Part shown: one piece after another, positions 50,916 through 63,245 of the stretch
How the letters are laid out: each line of letters opens with the position of its first letter
Position numbering within the stretch: position 1 is the stretch's first letter
Source of the DNA: Macrobrachium rosenbergii
Lineage: Eukaryota; Arthropoda; Malacostraca; Decapoda; Palaemonidae
DNA: 64,000 bases
Direction: 5' to 3'
NCBI RefSeq assembly: GCF_040412425.1
Contig: NC_089788.1
Coordinates: 73,015,220 to 73,079,219 of the forward strand
Program-made: the position numbers and the translations under genes
Notes under the pieces: generated by a model
Seen by the model: only the letters and a program-made list of their open reading frames with translations
Told to the model about the DNA's origin: nothing
Database searches by the model: none

Positions 50916-51321
50916 AGCTGCCTAGTATGAACTGTTTGGGCACTGATGGCTGCACTTGGAGTGAGGGACATTGTCGCCCTTTGAAAGATTCAAGGAGTCT
51001 AGGACAGTCTTACTTCACAGTATAAATTTTACTGGACACAGAACGGTTGGGGACTTTCAGACCTCTCTCGGGAGCCAGGATATTCACAGAGGAGCGTTGG
51101 CCTGAGAAGTTTTATAATCTTTTTTCCAAAACTATAAGGTTTGTAAAAAAAAAATTTTCAGTTTTTAAAAATTTCATTAAAATTCTTGTTTACTGATAAT
51201 TCTCTAAATGAATTCTGCCATGTATTGGAATTTAAGTCCATTGTGAATCAAGATTAGCCCTAACGACGACCATGATGAAAGTGAAGAAAAGACTATGCCA
51301 GAAAAAAAAAAAAAAAAGAAA

Positions 51322-51326
<5 letters not shown>

Positions 51327-51402
<76 letters not shown>
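51327..51402. repeat. (TA)n tract with A-rich lead
   Basis: Preceded by (A)n/AAAG and followed by a small hairpin (atcattgcaaac / gtttgcaatgat) at 51402-51448. Confidence 0.95.
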
Positions 51403-51454
51403 TATCATTGCAAACAACTCACTTATGGGAGGTGTTTGCAATGATAGGAAAAAG

Positions 51455-51685
51455 TTAAGTATATCTTAGTTTAACCAGACCACTGAGCTGATTAACAGAT
51501 CTCTCCTAGGGCTGGCCCGAAGGATTAGATTTATTTTATGTGGCTAAGAACCAACTGGTTACCTAGCAACGGGACCTACGGCTTATTGTGGAATCCGAAC
51601 CACATTATGACGAGAAATGAATTTCTATCACCACAAACAAATTCCTCTAATTCTTCACTGGCCGGTCGGAGAGTTGAACTGCAGT
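51455..51685. repeat. Dispersed SINE-like repeat Z, second copy
   Basis: Same orientation as, and nearly the same length as, 41880-42118, with scattered substitutions. Confidence 0.85.
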
Positions 51686-52055
51686 GATAGGAAAGATTAC
51701 TTCTAATTCTTACCACTTTTTTTTTTATTTATTTATTGACTGAACAACCTCACACGACAATTACGAATGCCTTTGTTTGTTAGCAAACAAAAAATTAAAA
51801 ATAAAATCAAATAAGCGTAGGGCGAGGAGAATGACGTTATCGTCACGCAGTGACTAACATACATAATGTTATGACTGTCGTTGCTGTGGGCGGATTCACG
51901 AATGGACATGAACGAATGATATCCGGGTACGAATAGCCAGAATATTCTTGGCCTGGTGCGCTCAGCCGCTCACTGCACGAACTAGCCTGTTTGAACGCTG
52001 TATGAATAGGTTTATTTTTAGGTTGCCGAACGGATGCAGAAATAGAGAAATTGTT

Positions 52056-52060
<5 letters not shown>
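51686..52060. other. Non-coding stretch, no gene seen
   Basis: AT-rich, no recognisable feature. Confidence 0.5.

Positions 52061-52062
<2 letters not shown>

Positions 52063-52117
<55 letters not shown>
52063..52117. repeat. (TA)n tract
   Basis: TA run ahead of the inverted SINE pair. Confidence 0.95.
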
Positions 52118-52122
<5 letters not shown>

Positions 52123-52149
52123 ATACATACATATAGAAATAACAATCAC

Positions 52150-52445
52150 GTGTGGAACAGAAATAAATTTCTGACTCGCATCAGGATCGAACCCAGGTCT
52201 TTCAATTGAAAGGCAAGGGCGCTGCCCACTAGGCCATACAATTCAAAAAGATAAAGGTAGCTGAGGGCAGCTGCACCCAAGGAATTACCCGGGCAAAAAA
52301 ACACGCTGGTATGCAAGCAGTCCTTGGGTGCATGTGCCCTCAGGTTCCAAATTCCTTTTACTTGTATGGTCTAGTGGGCAGCGCCCTTGCCTTTCAGTTG
52401 AAGGACCTGGGTTCGATCCTGGTGTGATTCAGAAATTTATATACA
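52150..52445. mobile_element. Head-to-head pair of tRNA-derived SINE heads
   Basis: On the + strand, 52364-52433 shows a box A (TGGTCTAGTGG, tRNA-Glu-like) and box B GGTTCGATCC at 52410-52419. A diverged copy in the opposite orientation occupies about 52170-52245. The two form an inverted repeat with a roughly 120-base middle that is itself partly complementary (gctgagggcagctgcaccca / tgggtgcatgtgccctcagg). No closed acceptor stem, so it is not called as a tRNA gene. Confidence 0.72.
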
Positions 52446-52787
52446 TTTATATACTGTATCCAACGCAGCCCGAAGGAAGGAGTGTTTGAGAATATCACTA
52501 AATCCACGTCAGATGACGAGTGAAAACTGGTTTTCACTCTCCTCACGTGGATTCAGTGACGTAAACTGTATAGGCCTATCTGTTTATGAGTACATATGAA
52601 TTTTTGTCGCATACACCGTGACATGTCCATATACGAGACCATTAAGCTTCAAATGTTTAATACCCAATTCGCTCTACTAAGGGAATATCACCGAAGGTGA
52701 GAATTAGAATCGATCGACGACTTTCGGTGACGGGAGCCATTGTAGGCTGTCAAGAGAGGTGTAAGTCGATGCCGACTTTGCAGTGCG

Positions 52788-52885
<98 letters not shown>

Positions 52886-54930
52886 AATTGATATTAATAC
52901 TTGCAACAAGAATGCTAGGTATGCCTGTGGCGCTTGCTTACCCAATAGGCCTATACCCAGGCCGTATAGGGAATTCCCTCACTTCGAAAACGAATCCTCT
53001 CGTCTTCGGGTATAGCAGGATTAACCCTGGGGCATAGATCCTTTCAATAGTCGCTTCTCTGCCCTAGGACATATATTTTTACTAGCGTATCCATGCCTTC
53101 AAAAACCACTGCAATATACGAGAGAATCTCGACGCCCTAGTAGAATGAAAGTATTTTGGTCTAGGGCCAAAATACTTCCATTCTGTATACTTTTGTAATT
53201 GGGGATTTGAAGTCACTGATTATAGCCTTTGTTATTAATAGTCTCTCAGGGCCAGGAAAGGAATACAGCGCTGTCAGATCTATTTGTCCTTTAAATCTCA
53301 CCGTCGAGGTTAAATCCCTTGTTTGTGGCTTCGTCTGAGGTCTGTCATTTTCTGTTACTTCGTTTTCTGTAAAAACGGCGTTGAGTAAATTTTGGTTGTT
53401 CTTGATGATTTTCGTTTCTTTGTGTGCTTGATGAAACAATAGTTCTTATCATAATACTGTAATGTGTTTAATTAACACTCAAAATTTGAGTGGATGGTTC
53501 GGCGGGGATAGCTTTTCAAGCCATTTGGTTATCAAACGTATTCCATTTCAGCAGTTGTTTATTGGTTGCGTGGTTAGATTTGTTCATCATTTAGGAGAGA
53601 AAACCAATTTATCAGTAATTACAAGGTCCCCGTTGTTGTTTCTTTAATATGAAATATTTTAAAATGTTCGAAACAGTTTACTTGAAACTGAGGTTTGGCA
53701 GCGACGCCCAAAACTAATGCCATAGGCTACATCTTCGTTTTTTTATGGAGATAAATCAGGATTGTACGGAACATATCTGCCGTCAAATATGACTTCGATA
53801 TTACCTTTAAATGAATGACATTGTTTTTATTTCACTTGAGCAAGGGAAAACTTTTAAACGTAAAAATGAGACGTTTGACATGCACAAAGTCCTTATTAGC
53901 CCCACCCTAGCGATCTTAGAGTACTTGAAAGGGAAGCAATGGTCAGATAGTGCAATAGTACCACTTTTACACCACCAGTCACTTGGAATCTGACTGACCC
54001 TATATCGATTTTAATCAAAATGTCAATGACTTTGTCTTGTTTCACGTCTGAAGTTATCCTTTACAAGGAAAACGGCTTATTGACTATGGCGAATCACTAT
54101 ACTGTGACGAGGAATAAGTGAAACGCTACAAAAATGTATATGTATTTGTTTCAGTCATTTTTACGTTTTTTTTATTTTTTGAAATAATAGTTTTTGCTCA
54201 CAATTATGGATTTTCACTTATTAAACGGCTTGCTGCTGGATAAACACATACACGGAACGAGTGGATATTACTCTCTGAATGCATAGGAAACAGTCTTTGA
54301 CTTATAGTAAAAATATGTCATTGTTACGTACAATTCGCGGAGAGGTAATTCAACTGACAATTTAAATCTCTTATGTCGTAAAGTTGTTCAAGATAACTGT
54401 GTCAAGCAATCCCTCAAAGTGAGGATGAAAAGTCCAAATTTGCAAAATGGTTCTTAAAAATTCCAACATGTAAAGTACTTATAGAAATGGACACTTGGCA
54501 TGTACGCGCATCCCACTTACATAACATTTCGCACCTGATTTATCGTATGACAAGTTGGCATTTTTATATGTCGCCACTTTATCAAAGGCCGCGTTCATGA
54601 ATGTCAGGAGATGAACTTTGGGAACGATTTTCTGCTCGTCTCGTCCTAGAAGTCGAACTTAACCACAAGAACTCTCCGTGATGTTATTACTTGGTTTTCC
54701 TCATTACTTCAAGTTACCAGTCACAAACCTTATCATTTCCACTGACAACAGGGCTCTGGTGCTAGTGGTAGGGTGACTCAATGGCGCCTGTGAGCTCGAG
54801 GAGGAAATGACTCTTACTCCTTAGAATGAGTTGCTCCGGAAGTAGGTCCTATTCAAATATGCAGCCACGTGTATATGTTAGTAATGGTTCTGGAAGAATT
54901 ATTTTGCTGTAAAAAGTGTAAATTTCAGGT
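52446..54930. other. Intergenic, TA tract and short hairpin, no gene recognised
   Basis: (TA)n at 52793-52882. A near-perfect hairpin at about 53140-53182 (gaatgaaagtattttgg / ccaaaatacttccattc). Several 60-92-codon frames at 53161-53993 on both strands show no motif I recognise. Confidence 0.45.
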
Positions 54931-54934
54931 AAAC

Positions 54935-54935
54935 G

Positions 54936-55012
<77 letters not shown>
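54935..55012. repeat. (TTA)n tract
   Basis: About 26 units. Confidence 0.97.
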
Positions 55013-55014
<2 letters not shown>

Positions 55015-55219
55015 TTTATCACTACAGTAATCTATTACTTTTGTCATTAAGTAGACACTCGTATTTCGATCTTGCCTTGAATATAACAATAATAATGGTA
55101 AACGCATTATCGTTATTAATGTTATTATAAAAATAAATAACAATGATGATTGTAACACTTTTAATGATATAATTATTTGTATTTTAAGTTATCAAACCCT
55201 GAGTGTTTGAAGGACAGTT

Positions 55220-55221
<2 letters not shown>

Positions 55222-55303
<82 letters not shown>
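55222..55303. repeat. (TA)n followed by (TG)n
   Basis: Compound dinucleotide tract. Confidence 0.96.
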
Positions 55304-55306
<3 letters not shown>

Positions 55307-55454
55307 AGCTTGGGACTCGGGAAAGATTAGTTCTTCCTTAAATGGTCCAATCGCTCACAATATATTTCAGTTTGTCAGAGGAACAAACAATCACTGGATA
55401 TACTCAGGAGGCGATACAGAGAAAGTTATAACATTTGTTTCAATATAGTCCTTA

Positions 55455-55785
55455 TAGGAGCCAACAGTGCACCTCACGTCGGGTACCGTAGGGTGTTTGC
55501 AGCGTCCCTTCGGCCCCTAGCTGCACCCACTTTTTTAGCCTTCTACTCTACCTCCCTTCCTGCTTCTTCAGTCTTGCTGTTCAGCCTCTCAAACTATTAC
55601 TTCTTAGTGTGGTGGTGGTGGTGGGATTTTCTCCCAGTTTCAACTTTAGAGCCTTGTACTTGATTTCCTTTATGTTCAGGAATTCATATACTCTGCTGTC
55701 CATCCACTCCTACTCCATCTTTTCACTGTCTCAGCGCTGAGTGGCCGAAAGTGCCCCATTGCTTGGCTTGAAAGCCTAAATTTCA
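55455..55785. repeat. Dispersed SINE-like repeat W, copy 3
   Basis: More diverged than the two in the protease introns but retains gcgtcccttcggcccctagc and a cagcgctgagtgg end. Confidence 0.8.
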
Positions 55786-55973
55786 TTCAGAAAAATCAAA
55801 GATAAAAATCGGAAGTATGTGTATATTACCTTGAAACAGCTGTAAAAACCTGGAACTAAATATACTTGTATGGTTCTATGGACAGTCTGTTGGTAGAACC
55901 CTTGGTACAATCACGGACATTCAGGCAAGGTTTCTCAACCTTTCCTTTGTATTATACAAAAATGTTATATACG

Positions 55974-55976
<3 letters not shown>

Positions 55977-56030
<54 letters not shown>
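55977..56030. repeat. (ATA)n tract
   Basis: About 18 units. Confidence 0.97.
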
Positions 56031-56031
<1 letters not shown>

Positions 56032-56136
56032 TCAGAGGAATGAGTGACATATAAACAGTTGGTAAGACATCTGGATATGCGAACATCTTACACAAACTCT
56101 CAGAAATATTGCATTAATGCATAACGCAAATTTTGT

Positions 56137-56139
<3 letters not shown>

Positions 56140-56175
<36 letters not shown>
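56140..56175. repeat. (GA)n tract
   Basis: About 17 units. Confidence 0.95.
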
Positions 56176-56177
<2 letters not shown>

Positions 56178-56395
56178 TGCTCATCGTCATTGATATTGTA
56201 TGAATCCACTGGTATTAATATGGTTATTCGTTTTCGGTGCCCCCCCACCCACCATTAGTAGACTCCTATAGTTACGCCTATGCTGAGGCCTTGTTACCAG
56301 CGTAATTTTTAAGTTATGCACTTATGTTTATCGCTCTTCCAAGAACATTATGTCATATTTTAAAGCCTTTCGGGAAAGATTTTCAAGTTCATTTT

Positions 56396-56748
56396 AAGTC
56401 GTCCTTGGTGGGATACGTCCCCCTTTCAAGTAAGATGACCTTGTGTATACGTCGTCCTTGGTGGGATACGTCCCCCTTTCAAGTAAGATGACCTTGTGTT
56501 ATGGTGGGATACGTTTTCAAGTAAGATGACCTTGTTCGTCGTCCTTGGTGGGAACGTCCCCCTTTCAAGTAAGATGACCTTGTGTATACGTCGTCCTTGG
56601 TGGGATACGTCCCCCTTTCAAGTAAGATGACCTTGTGTATACGTCGTCCTTGGTGGGATACGTCCCCCTTTCAAGTAAGATGACCTTGTGTATACGTCGT
56701 CCTTGGTGGGATACGTCCCCCTTTCAAGTAAGATGACCTTGTGTATAC
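56396..56748. repeat. 53-bp minisatellite, six to seven units
   Basis: The unit reads GTCGTCCTTGGTGGGATACG, TCCCCCTTTCAAGTAAGATG, ACCTTGTGTATAC. One internal unit is shortened. The last three units look identical, which suggests recent expansion. Confidence 0.97.
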
Positions 56749-57760
56749 GCGTCTCTTACTTTCTTTCCTCTTGAAAGGTTCAGTTTCAAGTGTTTTTTCT
56801 TGTTTTTATTACTTCCCTCTTTATTGCTTCCAAGTGAAAAGTCTCGTGGTTTGGGTACTCCACCAGCTTAATAGAGAACGTCACCAAAGGACAACAGACT
56901 CCACAACGTGGCGGTAACTGATGCACGGATACAAAGCCAGTTGTTTTTCATCCCTCTGGTGGAGGCTAGAATCCCTGTGGCATCCCTGTAGGATACAGAG
57001 ACCTTTCTCACGACTCGCCACATCATGTCTGGATGAGACCTGTTTCAGTCAAGGATTTTCCTGAAGTTAAATCCGCTTGGTCGAGTGGTTTATCAACGCG
57101 TGGTTTTACCCAGGATTAATAGTGTGTATATATGTATATATATACATATATATAATATATATATAGGGTATATCGATGAAAGGATAAAATACATGTTCAC
57201 TTCGAATGGAGCAATAAAAGTTGTTTACCATTGTTTGGTCAAGTCGCCGTGAATGACTTTCACAGTGACATGTTTAATGTCGTGCTAGCAGTAGATCAGC
57301 TTTTCGTGTTAACGTCTTATGCTTTTAGCATGTTATTGTGGAGCATAAGTGCAATGGCCACTTAAGTTCTGAAATCTAAACCTCATCAATCTTGTGTATC
57401 CACAATAAAGTGAAGACGAACATGTCCGTCAGTAATTGAAAAGGCTTAGTAGTCAACAGCTCCGCAGTCATAGCTATCACTATATAGTTGACCGCTTTTT
57501 TAAATCGTGCAACATTACAGAAAAGTTCTGAGGATGTCATAAAGTTAAAGAGAAGAAGAAAATGAAATGAAGATTCGTACAACAGTCAAAATTTAGTCAC
57601 ATTTCCGTGGTTTGAAAGTCACGAACTTATTTCGCAGGAGCAGAGTCTGACATTGGAACGTTTCCTATGGTGAGAGGAAATACAGAAAACGGGAGTTCCT
57701 CAAGGAACGAGTTAAACATAGAAGATAGAAATATGTTACGAGTATTCTCAGAAATAAATA
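56749..57760. other. Non-coding stretch, no gene seen
   Basis: A TA-rich imperfect palindrome lies near 57126-57170. Nothing else is recognisable. Confidence 0.5.
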
Positions 57761-57952
57761 GAAATCTATTACGAGTATTCTCGTGATTGTAAGAGAAGTT
57801 TATTAAACGGTCCTGGTATACCCGGCCGTAAGAGGGAAATGTTAGTGGCCGAAATACGAAAACGGGTTTTTCCAGGAGCGAAAATAATAAGTGATTGTTG
57901 GCCGGCATAATGCAAATTAAAAGTTGAAGGATATACGCATGAAACCGTGACG
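57761..57952 (+). pseudogene. Merlin-type transposase remnant
   Basis: The frame reads GRKREMLVAEIRKRVFPGAK then IISDCWPA-stop and, in the same frame, CKLKVEGYTHETV. This matches the IS1595/Merlin DDE transposase region in which PG-xI-SDCW-AY surrounds the second catalytic Asp. One in-frame stop replaces the expected Tyr after WPA. Upstream, related residues run into stops. Only about 60 residues survive. Confidence 0.62.
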
Positions 57953-58680
57953 TATATGTAGGTTGAGGTAAATGTTCGTTAGGTAAGGGTAAAAGCAAGT
58001 AGGTAGCATTTATTAGGCAATAATTGTGCTTGCTGGCAAGCGGAAGACAGGGCTACTCACCACGTCCGAACGTCAGCTTATCCTAAGCTCAGCCCACTTG
58101 TTCGAACTACGTCAGCGGCCAGAATATTAATCGATTTTTTTTATATTTTGGGGGGCCGGGGCGGAGTCCCGTCGGCCAGTTCAGGACACGGCGACCTAAG
58201 GTAGGTTAGGAAGGTAAGATTTGGTTAGGTCAGGACCAGGCATTCTAGGAAGATTAGGTTTGTTTACGTATATGTAAGTAGTAGCCTAGGATGAAGGTGT
58301 CCGAAGGTACATTACCGAATGCCGTGGCCTCTTGTGTGTAGAATGGAGGGCCAGTAATTCGATAATTACGAAAGTCGCGGACATCCTATACCTTTGTGTC
58401 CCTTCCCCCCATCAAAATATCCTGGTTTCCCAACAATGTCTCCTTTACCGTCTACGAAAATTACGCCAAAAAAAAAAAGTTTCTCTTGGATTCACTGGCG
58501 AGATGTGCCTTTGCGTCACGTCCCCCCCCGCCCAAAAACTCCGGTTTCCCAACAAGGTCCCCTTGCCGTTTATGGTACCTTTTGCATATTCGTTACTGCA
58601 AGTTTACGAAACTGTGGAAAAAAAACAAAAAGGTTTTCGTGAATTTGCCTAGCGTGATATAGACAGCGCAGCTCAACTCA
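57953..58680. other. Non-coding stretch with TTAGG-like motifs
   Basis: Degenerate GGTTAGG/TAGGTTAGG occur at about 58199-58262. A diverged repeat (ggtttcccaacaa-gtc-cctt) occurs at about 58430 and 58545. No gene seen. Confidence 0.5.
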
Positions 58681-59260
58681 AGTTTTACCACGAAAACACC
58701 TTTGTCTTTATAACTGACTGTTTTTCCTTTTGTTCAGTCAGTTCTTCAGTGTTAAATATTAAAACTAATTAGGTAATATAATATTTTTTAATGTTTTCAC
58801 AAAAATTAAGGATTATTATTTAATTTGAGCTGAATTTAACATAAGAATTTTTTTGTGCGCTAAAATCAATCGAATGAATATCCGTGGTGTTCCTAGTTAT
58901 TGCAAAGAAAATCTCTAAGATTAGATTAAGACTAAAACTTTATCGTGCTGGTCGCTAATGACTAAGCGCTAAATATATCCTGTCGATCCCATTTACAATT
59001 AATTATCTCGAACATTAAAACCATACAGACTTAAAAGTAAACGTGTGCTTAAAGAGTAATAATAAAAATATACGAGTATAATGCATCGTTTACTCATATA
59101 ATACAAAATAATTGTAATAATGATCTTGCTTTAGGACTGACAGAAAAATCACAGTTCCTTTAAATGGGAGTAATTTCATTTCCCTTACTCTTTGCTCCCA
59201 GAAATATCCTCTAAATGACTGTGATCTGAGAATGGTTTCTTAAACTTTTGGGTTAAATGA
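58680..59260. repeat. Diverged tandem duplication, left unit
   Basis: Aligns with 59580-60450 in blocks (acgaaaacacctttgt; cagaaa-atcacagtt; ccagaaatatcct-aaatgac; ggtttcttaaactt). It contains the empty site for the MITE in the right unit. Confidence 0.75.
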
Positions 59261-59579
59261 ATTTTAGCATGCTTTGTCTGCCTTTGAAAGAACACCGAAC
59301 TAAATAGTAATATAGTACTCAGATATTAACACCTCCAGATATTATTAAACCCTCTATTTGTGGCATTGCTTAAAACCTAGTTGGTGAGTGAGTGGACAGA
59401 TGGACTGAAATGGACTTCACATTTTATTTTATTTTATTTTATTTTATTTTTTTTTTTTTTTTTTTTTGGCTTACTAAGCTGAAGGATTTTATCATCATTC
59501 TTCCAGGGTTATTTTCCCCTAAGTCCTTTTCTACCTGGCACAGGGGATATGATGTCCTGGGATTATTCATATCTGATGA

Positions 59580-60450
59580 ACGAAAACACCTTTGTTTTTC
59601 CATTTTTTCAATCAATTCTGCTGTGTTATTATTAAAATTAAATAGATAATATAAAATTCCCAAATATCGTATCAAAAATTAACTATTATTGTTCAGAGCT
59701 GAATTTGAAATAAAATTTCTTTATAAGCAAAAATCAATAAAATAAATATGCTTAGTTTTCGTAGAATATCTTTATCTTGAATTGTGTAAGGAAAAAATCA
59801 TATTAATTTTCTGAGTGTTACTGTAGTGAGTAAACACTAATAATGATTTTAAGTCATTTCTCTCAAACTTCGGTAGTCAGTACCTGTCTATGTTGGAAGG
59901 GTAGTATCCAAATATATGATAACAATAATAATGGTTATCATAAATATTTCCTCTTTTTCACTTTGGAAATATGAAATCAGTCTTTATACCAACCAGCATA
60001 TACAGTAGATATACTTTGTGGTATTTAACCTTGCTGTAGGACCGACAGAAAGATCACAGTTTCTTAAAATGGAAGAAATTTACTCCCCTTACTCATTACA
60101 CCCAGAAATATCCTTCAAATCAGGGGTTCCCAAACTGGGGGTCATGAGCCCTTTTCTGGGGGTCATGGAGGGTCTAACAATTGTAAGCACTACATTCAAC
60201 TTGCCGGAATGGGGCTAAACTTTTCTGTCAGTCTCTGAGCTGGCTCGAAAGCATGGGCAGACAGGTAGTGCATTGTAGGTACCACGGCTGCCAGATTTAT
60301 CATAATTATGCCAATTTATTTGATTTTAGAAGGCCTATAAATGCGGGGGTCATGAAAGGTTTGGTACTGCTGTAAGGGGTCACGTACTAAGAAAGTTTGG
60401 GAAACACTGCTTTAAATGACTGTGATCTGAGGATGGTTTCTTAAACTTAG
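59580..60450. repeat. Diverged tandem duplication, right unit
   Basis: Same blocks as 58680-59260 but interrupted by the 289-base element at 60121-60409. Confidence 0.75.
60121..60409. mobile_element. hAT-type MITE (289 bp) with 8-bp target-site duplication
   Basis: The ends are CAGGGGTTCCCAAACT and the complement of AGTTTGGGAAACACTG, which are imperfect terminal inverted repeats of the hAT kind. The flanks CTTCAAAT (60113-60120) and CTTTAAAT (60410-60417) form an 8-base duplication with one mismatch. The paralogous site at about 59213-59220 (CTCTAAAT) lacks the element. Non-coding, so non-autonomous. Confidence 0.9.
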
Positions 60451-60674
60451 ATTTAGTCACCTTATCCCATCTATTTAGCCTCGGCATCATAATTCTTTGT
60501 CTGTAATCATCTTATCCAGATGGGAACAAAGAACAACAGATTTTATCCTCGGAAAACTCCATAGATTTTCTCTTCTTCTTCCTCGTATGGTTCATTTTGT
60601 TGTTCTTATCATTGCTTTGAAATATACTGAATAAATGCTCCTCTTTCCTATCTCATCTTCTCCGACACACTGAA

Positions 60675-60676
<2 letters not shown>

Positions 60677-60740
<64 letters not shown>
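60677..60740. repeat. (CT)n tract
   Basis: Over 60 bases of CT. Confidence 0.97.
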
Positions 60741-60746
<6 letters not shown>

Positions 60747-61720
60747 GAATTCGAAACTCTCGTCAGTGACATTTGTCTTGAGGGAATTGAATGTAGTCGT
60801 CTTACGAGAATCATCTCTGGTGAGATGAGAAGGTTATTTTGTTTACTGTACGGGATATGACGTCATATTTCTCGGAAACTGCTATTTAGCAACACAGGAG
60901 ATTATGGTTTGTTTACTTTACAGCAATGATAGTGTGTTCAGCAGAAAGAGATGACGATTTCAAATTGGACCTAAAGCTTTGTGGAACAAAACCTCAAGGC
61001 ATTCATAGAGACAAGCCGTTGTTATTAAGCAATGGGACCAGTTTATAACAGTTGATGCAAGTGAAGTTCACGTGACCAAATGACACTATCATGGAAGGGA
61101 AGACAGTCAGTAAAAAAAAAACTTTTGTAACACATTTGAAATTTTGAAAACCTTTCTGGAATAATGTCAAGGTATTCAAGGATGTCATTTCAAAAACAAC
61201 AGCTGTATTACAAATAAAAAAGTTTACCATTATTTCATTTTTCAGGTTTAATTGCAACACGCCTTCTTCAAATGACTCAGAATATACGAAACGACCGTGA
61301 TTTACGTTCGGCCAACTGACTGTTCCTTCTGCCGGCAAGGAGACGCTTCGTTTCTCAAATGGATCAGAAGATTAACCTCTTGAAACCTTCGTTATAATCA
61401 TCTCCAAGGTTAGGAAACGTATTGAAACAATTGAAAACATTAAATCGTACATTTATTTTCTGTTAAGTCACCTGCATCCCTTGCAAAAACTTTTTACGTT
61501 TCATTTCCAGTGTGGCGTTCCAGGTGGGCAACAAGTAGATTTATAGGCCTATATATTCCCTTGTGCTTTCCTTGGCGAAATTTGACATCCTGTTTCTGGT
61601 GGACCGTATGGGGAAATATTGGTTAAATTCAATTCGATTTTTCCAGCTTTTTTTTACCGGACTGAGAAGAACGGTCTCCCTAAAGTCAAACCAAAATGTC
61701 AAGACACCTCTGGCCGGTCC
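60741..61720. other. Non-coding stretch, no gene seen
   Basis: No recognisable feature apart from short A/T runs. Confidence 0.5.
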
Positions 61721-61906
61721 TGGTCGTTTCGGCCGGAAGTCACTTAGGCCGAAACATCCAAAACAATGTAAGACGTTATGTTTATGGTATTTACCGTTAT
61801 GTTTATGGTATTTACCGTTATTATTTTATGTTTTACGTACATCCCCAAGGGGCTGGTACTAAACACGGCGCCCATTTTGCACGTAAACGTGCTTAGGCCG
61901 AAACGA
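61721..61906. mobile_element. Short inverted-repeat element with GC-rich core
   Basis: Ends ggtcgtttcggcc / ggccgaaacgacc are complementary. The interior has a tandem 21-base unit (tatggtatttaccgttatgtt) and a catcccc-aggggctggtact core shared with the hairpin at 36170. Confidence 0.65.
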
Positions 61907-62394
61907 CCCGAACTCCCTCTGGCGCGGCGTTTAAAGATCTGCCTTGTTGCCAGTTTTACAAAACGACAACTTGACACGTGTGTGACAGACCTTTGAATGT
62001 CTTTGAGAGAAACCCTGAGGCTATAATTATAAGATTATAGGGTTTTTTTTTCATTAGGATTTGCCTGTGAACGGTGACATATTTTTCTTATTTTTTACAA
62101 AGATTTGCCCTGCTAAGTATAGCCCATTTATAAATGTTTAACATTTTCGTCTAGATTATTAATGGTAATGAGGACATGAGAGATATCTTGATTAATTTGT
62201 AAAATAGTGATGTGGCACATGATGTTTTTGTTCTTCCAACAAAGACAGAGAGAGAGAGAGAGAGAGAGATCTGTTTTTATACGATTGTTTACTTTCTCAC
62301 TCGTCCAACTTTATGTTATGCTTTATTTCATATTTCCTTGCTTACTAATTTATTCTTTACCTATGATATTAAGAAATCAAGATAATTGTAGAAA

Positions 62395-63245
62395 GGGGAA
62401 ATGCCTCCAAACATACCGTTTCTTGACGTCCTGGTGAAACAACAAGGACAGTTTCAAGCGACGCAGACCGTTGCTTGAGCGCAAGAGGAGAATGCCCGGA
62501 CTTATATATAAAAAGTCTGCCTTCACACGCAGCACGTCGTGAAGAGACAAACACAGTGAACTGGACAGAATTCGCCAGTTGTTGACAAACAACGGCTATG
62601 CAGACCAAATCATCGAAACTGCAGTAAAAAAGGAAATGGATGAATTTTACCAGTCCAACACGACAGCGAAAAAGGAGGAGAATCTGTTTATATACCATCG
62701 TCTATATTTTGGGTCTACATGCAAGGAGGAATGCCGCGCGCTACGTGGGAGACCAAACAGAGGTGCAACCCCAAAAGCCCCTTACCACAAAATCAGCCTC
62801 AGAATATATAGTAAGCCGAACCTTGTGGCAGCCCTAATAATGAGGAACAGCACCGCTCCTGGGGACTGAAGGAGATGTGCACGAACGTAGTTTACAAATT
62901 TGTCCAGAGATGTGTAAATCCCACAACCAAAACTATAAACATCGGGCAACACCACAACGACCCTTCGGAGACGCATGCTGGCTCATAGAAATCAAGGGGC
63001 CATTCATTAACATTGTACAGACGTCCACGGCAGGAATCCCTCTCTGCAAGAGCTGATAGAAGGCATGGCTGTCCAGAAACCGACCCTGAATATTCAACAA
63101 GAGTCAGATCATTTACTCCCCTCACCAGGAGAGGAGATGCGCTACCCAACAGGGACCAGACGGCAACCCCCCAACCACCGGACACCCCGCGCCCCTTTGG
63201 GGATACGAGCGCGGTCAGCGAAGATCAAGTAACATGCTCGCTCAA
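62395..63245 (+). pseudogene. Penelope-like element remnant (third family)
   Basis: Frames in order: NIPFLDVLVKQQGQFQAT at about 62409; LLTNNGYADQIIETAVKKEM and FYQSNTTAKKEENLFIYHRL at 62579-62700; ISLRIYSKPNLVAALIMRNS at about 62793-62850; then CTNVVYKFVQRC and a decayed GIY-YIG-like block near 62880-62995; then LQELIEG-type tail sequence to about 63240. This is the order of RT C-terminus, linker and endonuclease seen in Penelope-like elements. At least three frameshifts and stops make it inactive. A TA tract follows, some 350 bases on. Confidence 0.72.

Noticed and set aside
52364..52433. Possible functional tRNA gene (Glu-like)
   Set aside because: Box A and B are present but acceptor-stem pairing is lacking and an inverted diverged copy is adjacent; a SINE head is more likely.
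53161..53993. Possible transposase remnant on either strand
   Set aside because: Translations gave no motif I could assign; left as non-coding.
57627..57998. 123-codon minus-strand frame
   Set aside because: It overlaps the better-supported + strand Merlin transposase trace and shows no motif.
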